Assembly: GCA_937984095.1 (NCBI GenBank)
Contig: CALJYH010000011.1
Coordinates: 1-33,971 of the forward strand
From: an uncultured Gammaproteobacteria bacterium
GTDB taxonomy: Bacteria; Pseudomonadota; Gammaproteobacteria; GCA-001735895
Length of the DNA stretch: 33,971 bases
Reading direction: 5' to 3'
Shown: piece by piece, positions 10,048 through 18,955 of the stretch
Layout of the letters: each line of letters starts with the position of its first letter
Numbering within the stretch: position 1 is the stretch's first letter
Notes under the pieces: generated by a model
The model's database searches: none
What the model saw: the letters and a program-made list of their open reading frames with translations, nothing else
What the model was told of the DNA's origin: nothing
Position numbers and translations under genes: made by a program

Positions 10048-12180
10048 TCAGGAGTTGCGACGCCAGCGGTGGAATTTGGCGACCCATTCGAGCAGGCGTT
10101 TGGGCACATGCGCACGCTTCCACTCCCCCGCGGCATACTTGTTCGCCTCGGCAAAAGTTGGATAGATATGTATGGTGCCGAGAATTTTGTTTAATCCAAG
10201 ACCATGCCTCATCGCCAGCACATACTCGGCGATCAAATCACCGGAATGTTCACCAACGATAGTAACCCCGAGAATTCGATCCTTGCCGGGTACGGTCAGC
10301 ACCTTGACAAAACCATGCGCCTCGCTGTCGGCAATGGCACGGTCGAGGTCATCAATACCGTAGCGGGTTACCTCGTATTTAATGCCCTGCTCCTGCGCCT
10401 CGCTTTCATTTAGTCCAACCCGCGCAATTTCCGGCTCGGTGAATGTGGCCCAGGGGATAACCGAGTAATCCGCCTTGAAACGCTTAACAATACCGAATAA
10501 AGAGTTTACCGACGTATACCAGGCCTGGTGGGCGCCAACATGTGTAAACTGGTAGGGACCGGTGACATCGCCACAGGCATAAATCGTCGGTATGTTAGTT
10601 TGCAGAAACTCATTCACCTCGATAGTGCGATTCGGATTCAGACGCACCCCGATTTCTTCGAGCCCGAACCCGCCTGACCTGGGTGACCTTCCAACCGCGA
10701 CAATAAGCGCATCAAATTCAATTTCGACCTCGCCGTCTTTATTTTCCGCCACCAGGTAATCCTTACCCCCGCGCTTGATAAAGCGTTTCGCGGTATGCGC
10801 GGTCAAGACCTGCACCCCTTCGTCACTGAACTTTTGCTGAACCATTTCCGAGATTTCTGGATCTTCTCGCAGCAGGATTCGGGGAAGCATTTCAATTTGT
10901 GTCACCGCGACACCGAGTCGGGAAAATGCCTGGGTCAACTCCGATCCAATCGGGCCTCCACCGAGGACCGCCAGCTTGCGCGGCTGGTCACGCATTTCCC
11001 AAAGATTATCCGAGGTATAATAATCAACCTGTTCTATTCCCTCGATAGGCGGCACAAAAGGACTTCCACCGGTGGCGACCACGATGTTACGGGTGCGAAT
11101 CGTGTCGCCGTTGACTTCGACGGTCCAGGGCGTGGTGATACGCGCCTCTCCAATCACAACATCAACACCGAGGCCGGTGTAGCGTTCGACCGAGTCATGC
11201 GGTTCGATTTTCCTGATGATCTGCTGAATTCGTTCCATAACCTCGGCAAAATCAAACTCGGCATCGGCGTGCTTGATGCCGAATTCCTGGCTGCGAGCAA
11301 TATGCGACAGGAATTTCGCGGAACGTATTATCGCTTTCGAAGGTACGCAACCATAGTTGAGGCAGTCACCACCCATCTTGTGCTTTTCGATGAGCGTAAC
11401 CCTGGCCTTGACCGCCGCGGCAATATAGGCCGTAACCAGACCCGCCGAACCACCACCGATTACAACCAGGTTGGTGTCAAATTCGTCCGGTTTGACAAAA
11501 CCTTCGAGTGCCTTACGATTGGCGATTAACACAACGATTTTCCTACCGATAAATGGCAGCATTGCCAACAGCAGAAAAGAAAATATAATTCCGCCACTGA
11601 AAATTCCGCTTGCCGATTCGATCTGGGCCAACTGAGTCCCGGCATTCACGTAAACTACAGTGCCAGCGAACATGCCCAGCTGACTAACCCAGAAAAAGGT
11701 CCACAGGCGCAACGTGGTCAATCCCATCACCAGGTTAATGACGAAAAACGGGAAGGCGGGCACCAGGCGCAGTGCAAACAGGTAAAAGGGGCCATCCTTT
11801 TCGATGCCATCGTTGATTGATTTCAGGGACGAACCAAATCGGGACTGCACCGCGTCCCTGAAAAGATAGCGTGATACCAGGAAGGCAATCGATGCGCCTA
11901 TCGTGCTGGCAAAGGAAACCAGTATTAATCCGGTAACCAATCCGAAAATTGCGCCCCCGGCGAGGGTCAGCACCGTTGCGCCCGGCAAGGAAGCCCCGGT
12001 AATCACCACATACAACACGAAGAATCCAATCAACGTAAGAACGCGGTTTTCAACATAATACTGGTCGATAATTTGTTGCTGGGATTTGACGTAATCAAGC
12101 GTCAGGTACTGTTCCAGGTCAAACTGGAAAAAAATCACCACGATTAGTGCCAACAGGCCCAGCAGGACAATTTTTTTCAT
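10048..12180 (-). CDS. Fusion protein: N-terminal TVP38/TMEM64 (SNARE-associated/DedA-like) membrane domain plus C-terminal FAD-dependent pyridine nucleotide-disulfide oxidoreductase (MerA/Lpd-like)
   Basis: 710 aa ORF. The N-terminus has several TM segments with GASLPGATVLTLAGGAIFG; the C-terminus has VVIGGGSAGLVTAYIAA, redox motif GGDCLNYGCVPSKA, NAD-site AVLGGGPIGSELTQAF, FAD-site IYACGDVTGPYQFTHVGAHQAW. Confidence 0.9.
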   Translation of the reverse strand: MKKIVLLGLLALIVVIFFQFDLEQYLTLDYVKSQQQIIDQYYVENRVLTLIGFFVLYVVITGASLPGATVLTLAGGAIFGLVTGLILVSFASTIGASIAFLVSRYLFRDAVQSRFGSSLKSINDGIEKDGPFYLFALRLVPAFPFFVINLVMGLTTLRLWTFFWVSQLGMFAGTVVYVNAGTQLAQIESASGIFSGGIIFSFLLLAMLPFIGRKIVVLIANRKALEGFVKPDEFDTNLVVIGGGSAGLVTAYIAAAVKARVTLIEKHKMGGDCLNYGCVPSKAIIRSAKFLSHIARSQEFGIKHADAEFDFAEVMERIQQIIRKIEPHDSVERYTGLGVDVVIGEARITTPWTVEVNGDTIRTRNIVVATGGSPFVPPIEGIEQVDYYTSDNLWEMRDQPRKLAVLGGGPIGSELTQAFSRLGVAVTQIEMLPRILLREDPEISEMVQQKFSDEGVQVLTAHTAKRFIKRGGKDYLVAENKDGEVEIEFDALIVAVGRSPRSGGFGLEEIGVRLNPNRTIEVNEFLQTNIPTIYACGDVTGPYQFTHVGAHQAWYTSVNSLFGIVKRFKADYSVIPWATFTEPEIARVGLNESEAQEQGIKYEVTRYGIDDLDRAIADSEAHGFVKVLTVPGKDRILGVTIVGEHSGDLIAEYVLAMRHGLGLNKILGTIHIYPTFAEANKYAAGEWKRAHVPKRLLEWVAKFHRWRRNS

Positions 12181-12228
12181 AGCGGAGTTTCCAGACTCGT
12201 ATTTTGCATAGGACGCTGTTATTGGTTA

Positions 12229-13338
12229 TTAACTAGTTCGCGCTGTGCAGTATTCTTCAGCCCATTGCAAAAACTCTGCTTCGGGGCCCTCGAAGATTAT
12301 TTCAGGTTTTTTGTCTTTAATCTGGTAACGGTACATTGGATCGTAATATTGTTCGAGTAAAATTTGAATTCCCTGGTCAAATTCTGCCACGCTGTCATTC
12401 TTAAAAAGCATTTTCAACGCGAATTCAAAGCACTGCTTCACCTGCTGATAGCGATCCCCGCCCAGGCGCTTTTGTATGCGTGCCAGGTTGTCCAGTACAA
12501 AACGAGTGAACTCTTCCTCGGCACTGTCGCCAAATGCCTGTTGGTAGTCAGGCCAGTTATGCAGGATATAGTCTTCACGGATGAGCTGGATGCGAGTTTC
12601 GATATCAACTTGCAGGATAGCGCGCGGCGCCTTCAATAAAGCGTTAAACAGACAATCAGGCATATTGATGCGCCCGATGCGTCGCCCTTCGTCCTCGACA
12701 AAAACAGGCTTACCCGGAAATCTATCACGGTGCTTGATAAATTCGATCGAAACCCCGTTCTCCCAGTCGATGACCGACGGTTGCTGGTCGAGGGCATCGC
12801 CCCCAAAAGCTGAACCACGGTGATTGGCAAGACCTTCAAAATCGATGTGTTGCCGAATTTTTCGCAATACCCTGGTTTTACCGACCCCCGTCAGACCGCT
12901 GACACAAACCAGCTGTACTTTCCTGGTTGCCTGTTCCAGTTCGTCGATCAGGAATCGCCGCATTGCCTTGTAGCCACCGTGCACCAGTGGATATTCAACG
13001 CCCTGCTGTTGCAACCATTGTTGGCTGGTCCGAGAGCGCAAACCGCCACGAAAACAGTACAAATATCCTTGCGGATTTTGGTTGCAATAGGTTGTCCAGG
13101 CCTCCAGACGCTGTGTTCGAATATCTGGCGTAGCCAGTTCGAGCCCCAGGCGAATCGCTTCCTCCTGTCCAGCATTTTTATAGCGAATTCCAATCTGCTC
13201 ACGTTGCTGATCATCAAGCAACGGTATATTAGTCGCCGTCGGAAAAGCACCCTGGCTAAATTCGACTGGTGCCCGTACGTCCATCAAGGGAATATCGTTC
13301 AAAAAAAGCTGTCGGTAGTCGTTGATATCTTCTCGCAT
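12229..13338 (-). CDS. selU: tRNA 2-selenouridine synthase
   Basis: N-terminal rhodanese domain (PLMDVRAPVEFSQGAFPTATNIPLL, GYLYCFRGGLRS) plus P-loop VSGLTGVGKTRVL, the SelU/MnmH (YbbB) architecture. The likely start is the ATG at 13338; the supplied ORF start at 13374 would overlap rlmKL. Confidence 0.92.
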   Translation of the reverse strand: MREDINDYRQLFLNDIPLMDVRAPVEFSQGAFPTATNIPLLDDQQREQIGIRYKNAGQEEAIRLGLELATPDIRTQRLEAWTTYCNQNPQGYLYCFRGGLRSRTSQQWLQQQGVEYPLVHGGYKAMRRFLIDELEQATRKVQLVCVSGLTGVGKTRVLRKIRQHIDFEGLANHRGSAFGGDALDQQPSVIDWENGVSIEFIKHRDRFPGKPVFVEDEGRRIGRINMPDCLFNALLKAPRAILQVDIETRIQLIREDYILHNWPDYQQAFGDSAEEEFTRFVLDNLARIQKRLGGDRYQQVKQCFEFALKMLFKNDSVAEFDQGIQILLEQYYDPMYRYQIKDKKPEIIFEGPEAEFLQWAEEYCTARTS

Positions 13339-13346
13339 GAGCGTTT

Positions 13347-15527
13347 TCAATCTTTGTACCGTAACTCCCAGCAACGATGTATTTTCGGATTCCGCTTGAA
13401 GTCTTCGGGCAGGGTCGCATGGCTTATGTCACGAGCTTCGCAAGATTGCTGGATCTCGTCGGCAAGCTTGAAACCACGGCGATTGGTTGAAAACAGCAGC
13501 AATCCATCCGGGGCCAAAAGTTTCATCGCCTGCTTTATTAAATCTTCGTGGTCCCGTTGGATGTCGAGGGTTTGTTGCATCTTGCTGGAATTTGAAAACG
13601 ACGGCGGATCAAGGAATATCAAATCAAAGTTGCGCGGTATCGAAAAGCTGTCCGGATTTTTTAACAGTTCAACGATATCGGCGCGCAAAAACTGGTACCG
13701 GGTTTCATCATCGAGCTGGTTCAGTAAAAAATTTTCGTGTGCCCACTTGAGATAAGTGGCCGACAGATCGACATTCATCACCGTGCTGGCACCGCCCAGG
13801 GCCGCTTGTACCCCGACAGCAGCCGTGTAACAAAACAGGTTGAGTACCGATTTTTCATGTGCTTGGTGGTACACCCTTTCGCGCGTAATACGATGATCCA
13901 GAAACAGTCCTGAATCTAGGTAATCACTGAGATTTACCAGCAACGACGCTGCGCCCTCTCGTACCTGGTAAAACTCGCCACGATGATCCTGTTTTTGGTA
14001 TTGCCCGGAGCCGCGCTGGCGGCTGCGGATCTTACAGAATAGCTGATCATCCGGGATCGAGAACAAATCCTTGACGACATCGGCCGCAATACGAATGCGA
14101 TATTCCGCCTTATCGGTCTCAATCGAGGTTGGTGCCTGGTATTCCTGCAGATGAAACCACTCAACTTCGGGCGCAATTTCACTCTGGTATCGATCCAGCG
14201 CGAACGCAAACTCTGGCAAATCCGCATCATATATTCGATAACAACTGACGCCATTCTTGTTGGCCCAGCGTTGTATATGCCTGGCATTCTTGGTCAGCCG
14301 ATTGCGCAACGGTATGGCTACTTCATCAGCAATCCTAGGCGACGAGGATGCCAGCTCCGCGCCTGCATCCTCGCCTGCGGTTTCAAAAATTGCAAACAGG
14401 CAATCGAGCGGACCATTTTTAACATCCTTTCTGCTAATTCGTTTCAATTTCAAACGATGCAGCAAATCCGGATTAGCCGATATTATCGCAAGTTTCGCAG
14501 GCGCCAGGTGCTGTAAGCAGGCGCCGATATCACTATAGAGCTGACCCAGATCCTGACCACCTTGCAAACGATGTCCATAGGGTGGATTACAAATCACCAG
14601 GGTATCCCCCTGCGTTGCCACCAAATCCAGGTCAGCAACCTGTTGGTGGGAGAACTCGATAATATTCTCAACGCCGGCGCGTTTCGCGTTGGCACGAGCA
14701 ATTTCCAACGCGCTAGCATCGTAGTCGCTGGCATAAATCTTCGCATCGGGATTCATGTCGACTGCCTGACGCGCCTGATCAACGCAGTCCTGCCAAAGGT
14801 CCGGGTTATGAAATAACCATTTGTTAAAACCGAAATAACGCCGCTCGAGCCCGGGAGCAATGTTGGCAGCCATCATTGCAGCTTCAATCGCAAAGGTGCC
14901 CGAGCCACACATTGGATCAACCAGTCGCGATACGTTCGAATCTGGTTTACACCAGCCTGCCTGGGTCAACAGCGCCGCGGCAAGATGCTCCTTGAGTGGG
15001 GCACCCGAGTGTTCAAGCCGGTAGCCACGTCGGTGCAGGCTTTCGCCGGATAAATCCAGGCTAATGCTCGCCTGGTTGTGGTGAATGTTGACGTGGACCT
15101 GGATGTCGGGTTGATTTTTTTCGACCACGGGTCGACTACCACAATTGTCCCTAAATCGATCGACGATCGCATCTTTTGACTTGAGCGCAACGAATTGCCC
15201 ATGATTAAGCTTTGAGCGGGACGAGGTCGCCGATACCGCAATACTGTCGCGCGCATTCAGATGCGATTCCCAGTCAATCTGGTAAATCGCCTGGTAGAGT
15301 TGCACTTCGTTTTCAACCCTGGCCTCGGCAAGTTCACAAAACACTCGATTAGCAAGCCGTGAATGCAGACAAATCTGATAGACGGATTCAATTCCTGCAC
15401 TGATTTGAACCCCGCCGTACACCTTCGTTAGCACCGCGCCGGACGAACTTGCTATTTGACGCAGCTCGTGGAACAAAAGGGTTTCAAAGCCCTTATGGCC
15501 GGTAACAAATAACTTCAGGTGTTGCAT
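13347..15527 (-). CDS. rlmKL: Bifunctional 23S rRNA m2G2445/m7G2069 methyltransferase
   Basis: N-terminal THUMP-like region, DPMCGSGTFAIEAAMMAANIAPGLERR, CNPPYGHRLQ, and a second methyltransferase half (LNLFCYTAAVGVQAALGGASTVMNVDLSATYLKWAHEN, LIFLDPPSFSNSSKM). Likely start is the internal ATG at 15527 (MQHLKLFVTGHKGFETLL). Confidence 0.94.
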   Translation of the reverse strand: MQHLKLFVTGHKGFETLLFHELRQIASSSGAVLTKVYGGVQISAGIESVYQICLHSRLANRVFCELAEARVENEVQLYQAIYQIDWESHLNARDSIAVSATSSRSKLNHGQFVALKSKDAIVDRFRDNCGSRPVVEKNQPDIQVHVNIHHNQASISLDLSGESLHRRGYRLEHSGAPLKEHLAAALLTQAGWCKPDSNVSRLVDPMCGSGTFAIEAAMMAANIAPGLERRYFGFNKWLFHNPDLWQDCVDQARQAVDMNPDAKIYASDYDASALEIARANAKRAGVENIIEFSHQQVADLDLVATQGDTLVICNPPYGHRLQGGQDLGQLYSDIGACLQHLAPAKLAIISANPDLLHRLKLKRISRKDVKNGPLDCLFAIFETAGEDAGAELASSSPRIADEVAIPLRNRLTKNARHIQRWANKNGVSCYRIYDADLPEFAFALDRYQSEIAPEVEWFHLQEYQAPTSIETDKAEYRIRIAADVVKDLFSIPDDQLFCKIRSRQRGSGQYQKQDHRGEFYQVREGAASLLVNLSDYLDSGLFLDHRITRERVYHQAHEKSVLNLFCYTAAVGVQAALGGASTVMNVDLSATYLKWAHENFLLNQLDDETRYQFLRADIVELLKNPDSFSIPRNFDLIFLDPPSFSNSSKMQQTLDIQRDHEDLIKQAMKLLAPDGLLLFSTNRRGFKLADEIQQSCEARDISHATLPEDFKRNPKIHRCWELRYKD

Positions 15528-15679
15528 CGAATGTTGTTTTGCGGGTACCAAAGGGGGTTGATTTTACGCCTTATGTCACAAATCTGCTGTAAAACGAATA
15601 GTAATGAAAATTGAAACAGGATTTTAGGAATATTTTCGCCTATATTAAGGGTTCTAAACCGATTTGAAATTCAACCCGG

Positions 15680-17680
15680 ATGACAGCTTCAAAACAGCGT
15701 CAGGATTCTACCTCGATATCAGGCGAGGATGCTTTTGCAGAGACCAGCAGCCTCAGTAAGAAATTAATTACTTCAATGCTGGTGGGCATGATCGAAAGCG
15801 CCGAGAGTTATCATGGCTGGAGTCTGCCTGATCAGGATGGCGCCCGCATGGTCAAGCTGATCAAACACAAGCAACGCATTATCTGCTCGGCGTTCTGGTT
15901 TCAGATGAAAAAGCATTTTTCCGATTTCAAATCTTCAGATCAAACCCCACCAGAAGGAAAAGGCGCTGGTGACTGGCAACGCCTGGGCCTGTCCGGGGCA
16001 AGTGAAACTGTTGAGATCGATGAATTGCAGACAATCACTTCTCGCTATAGTGAAGCTTTCGAAGAATTCGACCGTGCGATTTTGAAACGCCTGCAGACCT
16101 GCATTAAGAAATCTCGCGCGAACATCTACGAAAACCCACTACAGGTTAAGAGGCTGTGCGAGTCTTTCCAGTACGCAATTGACAGCCTCAACCTGGAAGT
16201 TAACTACAAAATCGCGCTCTACCATCTGTTTGCCGATCGCTTTATCGAAGCACTGGGTCCGACTTACCGACGTATCGACCAATTTTTATTCGATTCTGGC
16301 ATGCAGCCAACAATTCCGTTAGCACGAATTCATCTGCGTAGCATCGACGGTTTGAGCGAGTCAAAATCTCCGCAAACCTTTAAACCGAACCAAAGCGCCT
16401 GTCTGCTCGTGTTGCTGCAGCGATTCAAGGAGAAATCGCGCCAGGCCTCAAGCAGTTATAAAAACCTGTTCCCCGAACTGAAACAACGCTTCGCCACCTT
16501 TGAACTTAATGAATATGACGAGCAAATCGAACAACTGAACCAGATTTTCAAATTGATATTCGAAGATGAGGACCTGCCTTCACCAGTCAAGCAACAGTTG
16601 GCACGTCTACAAATTTACGTATTCATTACCGCAGTCCAGGAAGACGGGTTTCTGCGCCGTTCCAGCAACCCGGCACGACGCTTGCTAGACGGCATAATCG
16701 GCAGTGAAGTCGAAATTGCAAAAAGCGGCAATTCCGAGTTTTCAGGGATTCGATTCATTCGTGAACATATCGATGGCATGGCAAACCATGGATTTATTAC
16801 CGTCGATAGCTACTCTGAAATGCTCGAAGGCTATCAGGCCTATGTTAAGGAAAACGAGGCCTCGATTCGTAAGGCGCGCAAGCTCGAAGCGACTAAAAAG
16901 GTTATGCCACTCGTCACCTCCAGGCTTTCCGATCTCACTGCGCCACTCAAGATCCAGGGTACCCGGTTGATTCTGTTCGACAAAGTCTGGCTACCGCTGA
17001 TGGTGCAAATCGCGCTACGACAGGGGATGGACTCCGATCCCTGGCACAAGACGATTGCGATGGTAAAGAAACAGGTCTGGTCACTGATCCCAAAGTCGAA
17101 CCTGGAAGACCAGGAGAAGTTACAGAAGGTATTGCCGCAGGTTGCCCATTCGCTGCACCGCGCAATGCGCAGCCTTAAACTGGCCGAGTCTTTACAGCAA
17201 TCGTTAAGGGACTATCTCAAGCTCGAGCAGCAAAAAGTGGTCGAAGAAACGGCACACAACATCATCGAGGCCAAGCGCCGAACCCGTTCGCTTTCCGCCC
17301 AGTCATTCGCACCGGAGGAAGAAGATACCACTGAGTTTGACGAAATGATGCAGACCGGCATTTTCCAGGTTCCAGCCGAAATGATTGACGCCTTAAGTTC
17401 GGTAAAAGAAGACAAACCAAAGAAAATCAACCAGGTCGACTCGCTCTCAACCGGCGAATGGGTAAATATGAGACTGGACGGGAGCAAGCTTTTGGCCAAG
17501 GTAGCCTGGAAAGCAGAAGATTCCAGTCTTTTTATTTTCGTCGACCGCGACGGTAAGCGAATTTGTGAGCTCGATGCAAACAAACTGGCACAGCAGTTTG
17601 GATCAGGTGATATATCGCTGATGGATTCGGGTTCGGCTGACTCGGAAAAAACCCAGTTCAGCTTTATGAAAACCCTGTAA
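15680..17680 (+). CDS. DUF1631 family protein
   Basis: 666 aa ORF with a recognisable core (FLRRSSNPARRLLDGIIGSEVEIAKSGNSEFSGIRFI) and a C-terminal segment (DSLSTGEWVNMRLDGSKLLAKVAWKAEDSSLFIFVDRDGKRICELDANKLAQQ). Confidence 0.75.
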   Translation: MTASKQRQDSTSISGEDAFAETSSLSKKLITSMLVGMIESAESYHGWSLPDQDGARMVKLIKHKQRIICSAFWFQMKKHFSDFKSSDQTPPEGKGAGDWQRLGLSGASETVEIDELQTITSRYSEAFEEFDRAILKRLQTCIKKSRANIYENPLQVKRLCESFQYAIDSLNLEVNYKIALYHLFADRFIEALGPTYRRIDQFLFDSGMQPTIPLARIHLRSIDGLSESKSPQTFKPNQSACLLVLLQRFKEKSRQASSSYKNLFPELKQRFATFELNEYDEQIEQLNQIFKLIFEDEDLPSPVKQQLARLQIYVFITAVQEDGFLRRSSNPARRLLDGIIGSEVEIAKSGNSEFSGIRFIREHIDGMANHGFITVDSYSEMLEGYQAYVKENEASIRKARKLEATKKVMPLVTSRLSDLTAPLKIQGTRLILFDKVWLPLMVQIALRQGMDSDPWHKTIAMVKKQVWSLIPKSNLEDQEKLQKVLPQVAHSLHRAMRSLKLAESLQQSLRDYLKLEQQKVVEETAHNIIEAKRRTRSLSAQSFAPEEEDTTEFDEMMQTGIFQVPAEMIDALSSVKEDKPKKINQVDSLSTGEWVNMRLDGSKLLAKVAWKAEDSSLFIFVDRDGKRICELDANKLAQQFGSGDISLMDSGSADSEKTQFSFMKTL

Positions 17681-17693
17681 GCCGCCGCCGGGT

Positions 17694-18923
17694 TTATACA
17701 CCGAGCAATAATCTAGCCGGATCTTCCAATACGTTCTTGATGGTTACCAGAAATTGAACCGCTTCCTTGCCATCGATGATGCGATGATCATAGGTAAGCG
17801 CGAGATACATCATCGGTCGCACCACGATTTCCCCATCGACCACCACGGGGCGCTGCTGGATTGAGTGCATCCCGAGAATTGCCGACTGCGGTGGATTCAA
17901 GATTGGCGTGGATAGCATCGAACCGAATATGCCGCCATTGGTGATGCTGAACGTGCCACCGGTTAATTCCTCGATGCCCAGCTTGCCATCACGCGCACGC
18001 GTTCCCATGTCCCGAATTGAACTCTCGATCTCGGCATAACTCATTTGATCGGCATCACGCAGGATTGGAACCACCAGCCCACGATCCGAGCTGACTGCGA
18101 TCCCGATATCAAAATAATCATGGTAGACAATATCGTCACCGTCGATGGAGGCGTTAACAGCGGGAAAGCGCTTTAATGCCTCGACTGCGGCACTGGTGAA
18201 AAAAGACATCATGCCAAGCTTGACACCATGCGCCTTTTCGAATGCATCCCGATACTGGGCACGCGAATCCATCATCGGCTTCAAATTCACTTCATTGAAA
18301 GTTGTCAGCAAGGCCGCGGTGTTTTGTGCTTGCTTGAGGCGTTCAGCAATCTTTGCACGCAAGCGGCTCATTGGCACCCGGCGATCGTTACGACCGGCAG
18401 ACGGAATCGCCACTGCCGGCGGTGTGACGGCAGCGGGAACATCAGCTTTGGCGACGCTTTGTTGTTGCTGCAGATATCGTTCGACGTCTGCTTTTAATAG
18501 CGCACCCTTTTTACCTGTCGCTGGAATATCTTCAGCGGACAAATTATTTTCGCTGAGCAGTTTGCGTACCGCTGGGCTCGCCCTGCTTGCGGCGGTGCTT
18601 TCCTCCGCACCGGTTACAGTATCATCCTCCGCTTCGCTTGTTTCGGCCGTTTCCTGTTGCGGTGCTGCAGTGGCCGATGCCGCAGCCTCGGTATTGATCA
18701 CTCCAAGAACATCGCCATTCTTTACCGTGGCGCCCGATTCAAATGCAATCGATTCAATCACACCGGCTTTGCTCGCAACTATCTCAAGTACCACCTTGTC
18801 GGTTTCAAGGTCAACGATATTCTCATCAACGGCGACACTGTCCCCCACCTTTTTATGCCAGTCACCCAGAGTTCCCTCGGCCACAGATTCGGGTAGTACC
18901 GGTACTTTGATTTCAACCTGCAT
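17694..18923 (-). CDS. sucB: 2-oxoglutarate dehydrogenase E2, dihydrolipoyllysine-residue succinyltransferase
   Basis: Lipoyl domain ([22 protein letters not shown]), E3-binding domain ([37 protein letters not shown]), catalytic motif [15 protein letters not shown]. Directly downstream of sucA. Confidence 0.96.
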   Translation of the reverse strand: MQVEIKVPVLPESVAEGTLGDWHKKVGDSVAVDENIVDLETDKVVLEIVASKAGVIESIAFESGATVKNGDVLGVINTEAAASATAAPQQETAETSEAEDDTVTGAEESTAASRASPAVRKLLSENNLSAEDIPATGKKGALLKADVERYLQQQQSVAKADVPAAVTPPAVAIPSAGRNDRRVPMSRLRAKIAERLKQAQNTAALLTTFNEVNLKPMMDSRAQYRDAFEKAHGVKLGMMSFFTSAAVEALKRFPAVNASIDGDDIVYHDYFDIGIAVSSDRGLVVPILRDADQMSYAEIESSIRDMGTRARDGKLGIEELTGGTFSITNGGIFGSMLSTPILNPPQSAILGMHSIQQRPVVVDGEIVVRPMMYLALTYDHRIIDGKEAVQFLVTIKNVLEDPARLLLGV

Positions 18924-18955
18924 TGCTCGCTCCAGTCTTATTCTTTCTTGTTTCG

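Noticed and set aside
10795-11529. 244 aa plus-strand ORF
   Set aside because: Antisense to the oxidoreductase half of the fusion gene, with no family signature.
10048-12180. Mercury-resistance locus
   Set aside because: The redox motif is MerA-like, but the protein has a TVP38-like N-terminus, no visible C-terminal Cys-Cys pair, and no merR/T/P neighbours.
12820-13755. 311 aa plus-strand ORF
   Set aside because: Antisense across the selU/rlmKL junction; low-complexity composition typical of a shadow frame.
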